Below the pieces are notes generated by a model. That model searched no databases. It was given only the letters and a program-made list of their open reading frames with translations, and was not told the origin of the DNA. Of a DNA stretch of 24,281 nucleotides, positions 20,595 to 24,281 are shown piece by piece. The number at the start of each line of letters is the position of its first letter. Within the stretch, counting starts at the first letter, position 1. The DNA lies in NCBI GenBank assembly GCA_934121885.1, contig CAKOVH010000015.1, positions 1 to 24,281 on the forward strand. The letters run 5' to 3'. The position numbers and the translations under genes were made by a program. The stretch comes from an uncultured Clostridia bacterium (GTDB lineage Bacteria; Bacillota; Clostridia; TANB77; CAG-508).

Positions 20595-21566
20595 TTATTT
20601 AGTATTTCTTACATATCCGCCAGCTTCTACAACCTTTTGTCCTTCATCTGTAAGTAGCCATTTTATTAGCTTTCTTGCTGAACTATCTTGTGGTTCGCTT
20701 TTCTTTGTAATTGCATACACTATTTTAGTAAGAGGATATGATTTATTTGTAATATTTTCATCTGTTGCATCTACTCCATTTATAGCTAAAAACTTAACAT
20801 TTCCCTTTACATATTGTTCTTTTGCATATAAATAAATTGAATATCCTATAGAATATTTACTATTTTCATATGATGAAACCCCATCAATTAATCCTGCCAT
20901 AGAAACAATTTCTAAGTTAGTATTTGTTGTATCCATCATTTTTTCACCTTGCATAACCATTTTTTCCATTAAATTTTGACTTCCTGAATTTTTTTCTCTT
21001 TGATATGCGATTATTTGTGCGTCATCTCCACCAACTTCTTTCCAGTTAGTAATTTTTCCTGTATATATACCTCTTATTTGATCTAGAGTAAGTGATTTTA
21101 CAGGATTTTCTTCATTTAATAAAAATACAAATCCATCTAATCCAATTCCTGTCATTTCAAACTCTACTCCAGCATCTTTTGCTTTTTGTAAAATATCATC
21201 AGATGGTTCAGATGCAAATATAACATTTGTTTTTCCATCAATTAATCCCTGATATACCTTTGCTGTTTTTCCTTGTGTATTTTCTGCAAGAAACTTCTGC
21301 GCCTGCTCATCATTATATCCTAAAACAGATTTTGTAATTTCTCCAATCATTGGTAACATTGCTGTTGCACCATCAACTTTTGGAAATTCTGCTTCTGTCA
21401 TTTTAAAATCTTCTAGCTTTTCCTCTTTTTGTGTTTCTCCTACATTCTCTGTATTTTTGTTACTGTTTATATAATAAACTATTCCAATAATTCCTAATAC
21501 AATAATTAAAACTATAGCTATGGCTATTATGGCTATAACTTTCTTTCCTTTCTTTGATTCTTCCAT
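20595..21566 (-). CDS. PstS-like membrane-anchored substrate-binding protein
   Basis: This 323-residue extracytoplasmic binding protein is of the phosphate-binding type. An N-terminal membrane helix (about 9-32) replaces a cleavable signal, and no lipobox cysteine is present. PBP motifs follow: DGATAMLPMIGEI near residue 65, VIFASEPSDD, and FVFLLNEENPVKSLTLDQIRGIYTGKITNWKEVGG. Next come AYQREKNSGSQNLMEK (the anion-binding loop) and IKWLLTDEGQKVV at the C-terminus. No PstCAB transporter genes are in the window, so it may sense or scavenge rather than feed an adjacent transporter. The start is the ATG at 21564-21566, after GAGGAGG. Its first base is the last base of the upstream TAA stop, indicating translational coupling with the 645-residue protein. 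Confidence 0.75.
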   Translation of the reverse strand: MEESKKGKKVIAIIAIAIVLIIVLGIIGIVYYINSNKNTENVGETQKEEKLEDFKMTEAEFPKVDGATAMLPMIGEITKSVLGYNDEQAQKFLAENTQGKTAKVYQGLIDGKTNVIFASEPSDDILQKAKDAGVEFEMTGIGLDGFVFLLNEENPVKSLTLDQIRGIYTGKITNWKEVGGDDAQIIAYQREKNSGSQNLMEKMVMQGEKMMDTTNTNLEIVSMAGLIDGVSSYENSKYSIGYSIYLYAKEQYVKGNVKFLAINGVDATDENITNKSYPLTKIVYAITKKSEPQDSSARKLIKWLLTDEGQKVVEAGGYVRNTK

Positions 21567-23503
21567 TATTTTTTCCTCCTCTTTGTTAATAACATTACAA
21601 TACATATAACAATAACTATAATCAAAATAATAATTCCACCAAAAATAGCCCCATAAACAATTGTTATCTTTGATACTGTGTTTGTTATGATATTAGATTC
21701 ATTATTCTGAATAAAGTTATCATTACTCATTTGTTTATCTTCTTTAAGATTATCACTTATTACTAAATTAGATATTTCACTATTTATTTGATTTTTTACT
21801 TGTGATATTCTTGTTTCATTTTCTTGTTTTAATGCTTTTGCTCTATCACAATTTACAGCTTCTTTTATATTTCCATAACCATCAGCATGATATGTTGCAG
21901 TAAAAAAGCTTATTACATATTTTCCATCTACATATTCTCTATAGCCAACATTATGTGCTAGATTTGGAACTTTGCATTTGTTTGCAACAATTTCATTATC
22001 ATAGTCTATATAAATTGAGTTCATCTCATATTCTTCTCCATCATATCTGCTGTTGATATTATATTTTTTGGCTATAATTAAATTATCACTGCCATAATAA
22101 CCTGTTGGTACCTTTATTTTTATATAACTCTCATCTTCCTTCTCTTTAACATTACCATCATATATTGTAACTCTTGCATAAAGAGATGGATTAATCATAT
22201 TTACATATTCTATTTTTTCTTCATCTGTTGCATTTATTTCTGCACCTGTTATATCTTGATTTATGTGAATTATTTTTAGTCCTCTTCTTTCTTCTAGGTC
22301 ATACCACATTCTTCTATTTTTTGTTTTTAAAATATTCCACTCGCTAAGTTTAACATAATCATATACTGAAGTATTTTCATATCCTGAAATATGTTTATAT
22401 ACATACAATTCTTTATCTCCTTCTGATTTTACATAGTCAACAGCTAGTGTTAAGCCATATAAAGGACATGCATTTTTTTTAACCTTTTCCATATAATCAG
22501 CTGTAAGTGGATATTCCCAGTCTTCTCTTGATTTATATGTTATACTGGTGCTGTTTCCTATATTTTCTCTTTCACACAATTTTGCTATTGCATAGTAAAT
22601 TATAGATTGAGTAACCTTATTTCCGTTTCTTACTGTATAATCATCATCCTCACTATATAAAACTTTCCATACCTCTTCTTCTTTTATATTTAATTCTTTT
22701 GCTAAAATAGAACTTACTATAATAGTTTTATTATCATCTTCTGCACGTTCATATTTATATTTTCCTTCACCTAATCCTTTAGTAATCCAAGTTTCTGCTT
22801 TTTCTAAAATCATTTTTTCTACATCACTTAGTTCAGTTTCTTGTCCATACAATAGGTTTTTATATGTTTGTTTTTCAATAATAAAATCCTTTGTAAGTGA
22901 ATTTACATTAAAATTGTAATATTCTACAGTTACAGTATTATTATCAAAACTATAACATTCTGGATATATTCCAGTAACAAGTGGAACATCAGCCTCTGGA
23001 AAACTTACAGAAATTTTAAAATGTTTTAATTTTATTCCTTTCAAATTATCTAAAGTATATTTTAAAATTTTTGCATTTCTTAGTTCATTATCTGTTTTAT
23101 AAGAGATTTCTATTCTCTTACCCTCATTTTTAGGAATCTTAACACTAAAAATATACTTTCCATCTGCTTTACTTATCTTTGTAATTTCTGTTTTATTATC
23201 TATGATTTTTAAATTATTAATAGAAGTAGAAAGTTTAGTATCTTCAAGTTTCACAGAAATTTTAGTAGTTACATCATTATTTGAGTTATTTTTTAATATA
23301 AATAGATTGTTTATATTAGAATTTTCAGTATCAATACTTACTTCATTAGATAGTATTTCTATATTTTCACTTTTTTCTATCACAATAGGCTCTCCATAAA
23401 AGTAAGTTGCATAGCTTGCTGCATTCGACTTATTTGAAAATATTAATAAGCTAAATAAAGCTATACATAAGACTAGTAAAACCTTTAATTTTAAATTTTT
23501 CAT
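21566..23503 (-). CDS. Large secreted, C-terminally membrane-anchored protein of unknown function
   Basis: This 645-residue protein has a signal peptide (VLLVLCIALFSLLIFSNKSNA, cleavage probably after SNA near residue 28). A C-terminal membrane helix (about 612-638) followed by KRRKK anchors the bulk of the protein outside the cell. The N-terminal third (about 35-215) looks like beta-sandwich modules with repeating short strands. The middle (about 225-390) is mixed, with conserved-looking cysteines (CERENIG, NACPLYGL). The region near 400-560 again looks beta-rich. A charged, Asn-rich, possibly coiled segment (about 560-605) precedes the anchor. I do not recognise a family. Its gene starts 2 bases after the flavin reductase gene and its stop overlaps the start of the PstS-like gene, so a joint envelope role is likely. 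It may be an adhesin or a sensor. Confidence 0.6.
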   Translation of the reverse strand: MKNLKLKVLLVLCIALFSLLIFSNKSNAASYATYFYGEPIVIEKSENIEILSNEVSIDTENSNINNLFILKNNSNNDVTTKISVKLEDTKLSTSINNLKIIDNKTEITKISKADGKYIFSVKIPKNEGKRIEISYKTDNELRNAKILKYTLDNLKGIKLKHFKISVSFPEADVPLVTGIYPECYSFDNNTVTVEYYNFNVNSLTKDFIIEKQTYKNLLYGQETELSDVEKMILEKAETWITKGLGEGKYKYERAEDDNKTIIVSSILAKELNIKEEEVWKVLYSEDDDYTVRNGNKVTQSIIYYAIAKLCERENIGNSTSITYKSREDWEYPLTADYMEKVKKNACPLYGLTLAVDYVKSEGDKELYVYKHISGYENTSVYDYVKLSEWNILKTKNRRMWYDLEERRGLKIIHINQDITGAEINATDEEKIEYVNMINPSLYARVTIYDGNVKEKEDESYIKIKVPTGYYGSDNLIIAKKYNINSRYDGEEYEMNSIYIDYDNEIVANKCKVPNLAHNVGYREYVDGKYVISFFTATYHADGYGNIKEAVNCDRAKALKQENETRISQVKNQINSEISNLVISDNLKEDKQMSNDNFIQNNESNIITNTVSKITIVYGAIFGGIIILIIVIVICIVMLLTKRRKK

Positions 23504-23505
23504 AA

Positions 23506-24078
23506 CTATTTTCCTCTTTTCTTCTTTTGCACAGAGTATCCGAATTTTCCAATTTTTCTATTTAGTGAATAATATCCACCATTAGCATATGTTATTAAAT
23601 TACTTTTACTTATATCAAAAGCACCATTTTCATCTATATATTTATCATCTGCATCAATTGACAATATTTCTGCAATAAACATATGATGACTTCCAAGTTC
23701 TCTAATTTCTTTTACCTTGCATTCAATTGCCACAGGACTTTCCTTTATAATTGGGCATTTAATATTTTTTGCCTTCTCCTTAGTTAAATGCATTTCTTTA
23801 AATTTATCGTAATCTCTGCCTGATCTTACACCACACCAATCAGTAGCAAATGCCAAATTCTCATTAGTTAAGTTTATTGCAAATTCCTTGGTTTGTTTTA
23901 TTAAATTATATGAAAATCTCTCTGGTCTTACTGATATATAACACATTGCAGGATTTGTATTAATTATTCCTGTCCAAGCAACTGTCATAATATTGCTGTT
24001 ATCCATATCTCCACATGTAACCATTACTGCAGGAAGTGGATATATAAATGTTCCTGACTTCCATATTGTTCTACTCAT
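23506..24078 (-). CDS. Flavin reductase-like FMN-binding protein
   Basis: This 190-residue protein has the FMN-binding split barrel of the flavin reductase/flavoredoxin family. Supporting stretches are FIYPLPAVMVTCGDMDNSNIMTVAW at the N-terminus, GIINTNPAMCYISVRPERFSYNLI, and FAINLTNENLAFATDWCGVRSGRDYDKF. GSHHMFIAEI near the middle and YANGGYYSL at the end complete it. It probably binds FMN and acts as an electron carrier or NAD(P)H:flavin reductase; the partner is unknown. The start is the ATG at 24076-24078 (MSRTIWKSG), with GGAGG 5-6 bases upstream. It is the first gene of a three-gene run with the secreted 645-residue protein and the PstS-like protein. A functional link is not evident from sequence. 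Confidence 0.85.
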   Translation of the reverse strand: MSRTIWKSGTFIYPLPAVMVTCGDMDNSNIMTVAWTGIINTNPAMCYISVRPERFSYNLIKQTKEFAINLTNENLAFATDWCGVRSGRDYDKFKEMHLTKEKAKNIKCPIIKESPVAIECKVKEIRELGSHHMFIAEILSIDADDKYIDENGAFDISKSNLITYANGGYYSLNRKIGKFGYSVQKKKRGK

Positions 24079-24132
24079 ATATACCTCCAAAATATCATTA
24101 TACTTTTTTTCGAAAACATTCTATCATATACG

Positions 24133-24193
24133 AAAAAAAAATACAAATTAAAAATAAATATCATTAAATATTTAATCTTTAATTTGTATTTTT
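24133..24193 (-). terminator. Terminator of the rRNA operon
   Basis: In minus-strand sense AAAAATACAAATTAAA and TTTAATTTGTATTTTT form a perfect 16-bp stem, with a smaller inner stem (TAAATAT/ATATTTA), and further U residues follow. It lies 17 bases after the 5S rRNA 3' end and separates it from the flavin reductase gene. Confidence 0.8.
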
Positions 24194-24209
24194 ATAAAAT
24201 AAAAAAAAT

Positions 24210-24281
24210 CTGGCAACAACCTATTTTCTCAGCAGGGTAACCCACAAATATTGTCGGCACATTGGAGCTTGACTTCTGTGT
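24210..24281 (-). rRNA. rrf: 5S ribosomal RNA, 3' part (cut by window edge)
   Basis: The minus strand reads ACACAGAAGTCAAGCTCC, then GTGCCGACAATATTTGTGGG, then AGGTTGTTGCCAGA at the 3' end. These are the conserved loop B, loop E/helix IV and terminal stem strand of bacterial 5S rRNA. About 72 of roughly 117 bases are present; the 5' part lies beyond the right edge, presumably with 23S and 16S further on. Confidence 0.93.

Noticed and set aside
24097..24102. TATAAT as promoter of the flavin reductase operon
   Set aside because: No acceptable -35 lies 16-18 bases upstream and the implied leader would be only about 12 bases.

Overview
This is a low-GC (roughly 30% by eye) bacterial chromosome segment. 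It is almost certainly Bacillota and most likely an uncultured gut-type Clostridia lineage. The pointers are sigma-A promoters of the TTGACA/TATAAT type, strong AGGAGG ribosome-binding sites, several TTG starts, AT-rich intrinsic terminators, a Clostridia-like 5S rRNA, and Firmicutes-style ribosomal-protein leaders. The lineage is an inference. Nearly all genes lie on the minus strand; htrA and a small zinc-ribbon gene are the exceptions.

Left part (1-12.3 kb), going leftward. An IS3-like terminal sequence sits at the extreme left. Next are a winged-helix protein resembling the Replic_Relax family, a two-domain S1 protein, two pseudouridine synthases (rluB-like and rluD-like) and a large GT-C-like membrane protein. 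A type II restriction-modification module follows: a beta-class methyltransferase and a PD-(D/E)XK endonuclease that appears split in two by a one-base frameshift. Then comes a complete metal-resistance pair, cadA (P1B-ATPase) and cadC (ArsR/SmtB repressor), with both known metal sites intact and a palindromic operator over the start region. rpsB-tsf follows with its own promoter, a structured leader and an internal terminator-like hairpin. An Rpn-family (PD-(D/E)XK) gene has a promoter, but its first codons are out of frame with the rest.

Middle (12.4-17 kb). A stand-alone YvyF-like zinc-ribbon/HTH gene on the plus strand is followed at its stop codon by a ~107-bp array of four hairpins. The array is flanked by an 11-bp direct repeat and is the most unusual non-coding structure here. 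A converging operon encodes a membrane-anchored unknown protein, rnhB and pyrimidine-nucleoside phosphorylase. It is divergent from htrA, and both have near-consensus promoters.

Right part (17-24.3 kb). The classical rpmG-secE-nusG-rplK-rplA-rplJ-rplL operon is driven by a TTGACA-N17-TACAAT promoter. It contains a putative L1 operator and an L10 leader with a 17-bp attenuator hairpin. It ends at a terminator after rplL, so rpoBC does not follow. Upstream is a three-gene operon: a flavin reductase-like protein, a 645-residue secreted membrane-anchored protein of unknown function, and a PstS-like membrane-anchored binding protein. The window ends inside a 5S rRNA gene whose terminator separates the rRNA operon from these genes.

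No CRISPR array, tRNA gene, prophage or clearly new defence system was found. The candidates most worth following up are the flanked hairpin array, the split endonuclease and the coupled secreted-protein/PstS-like pair.
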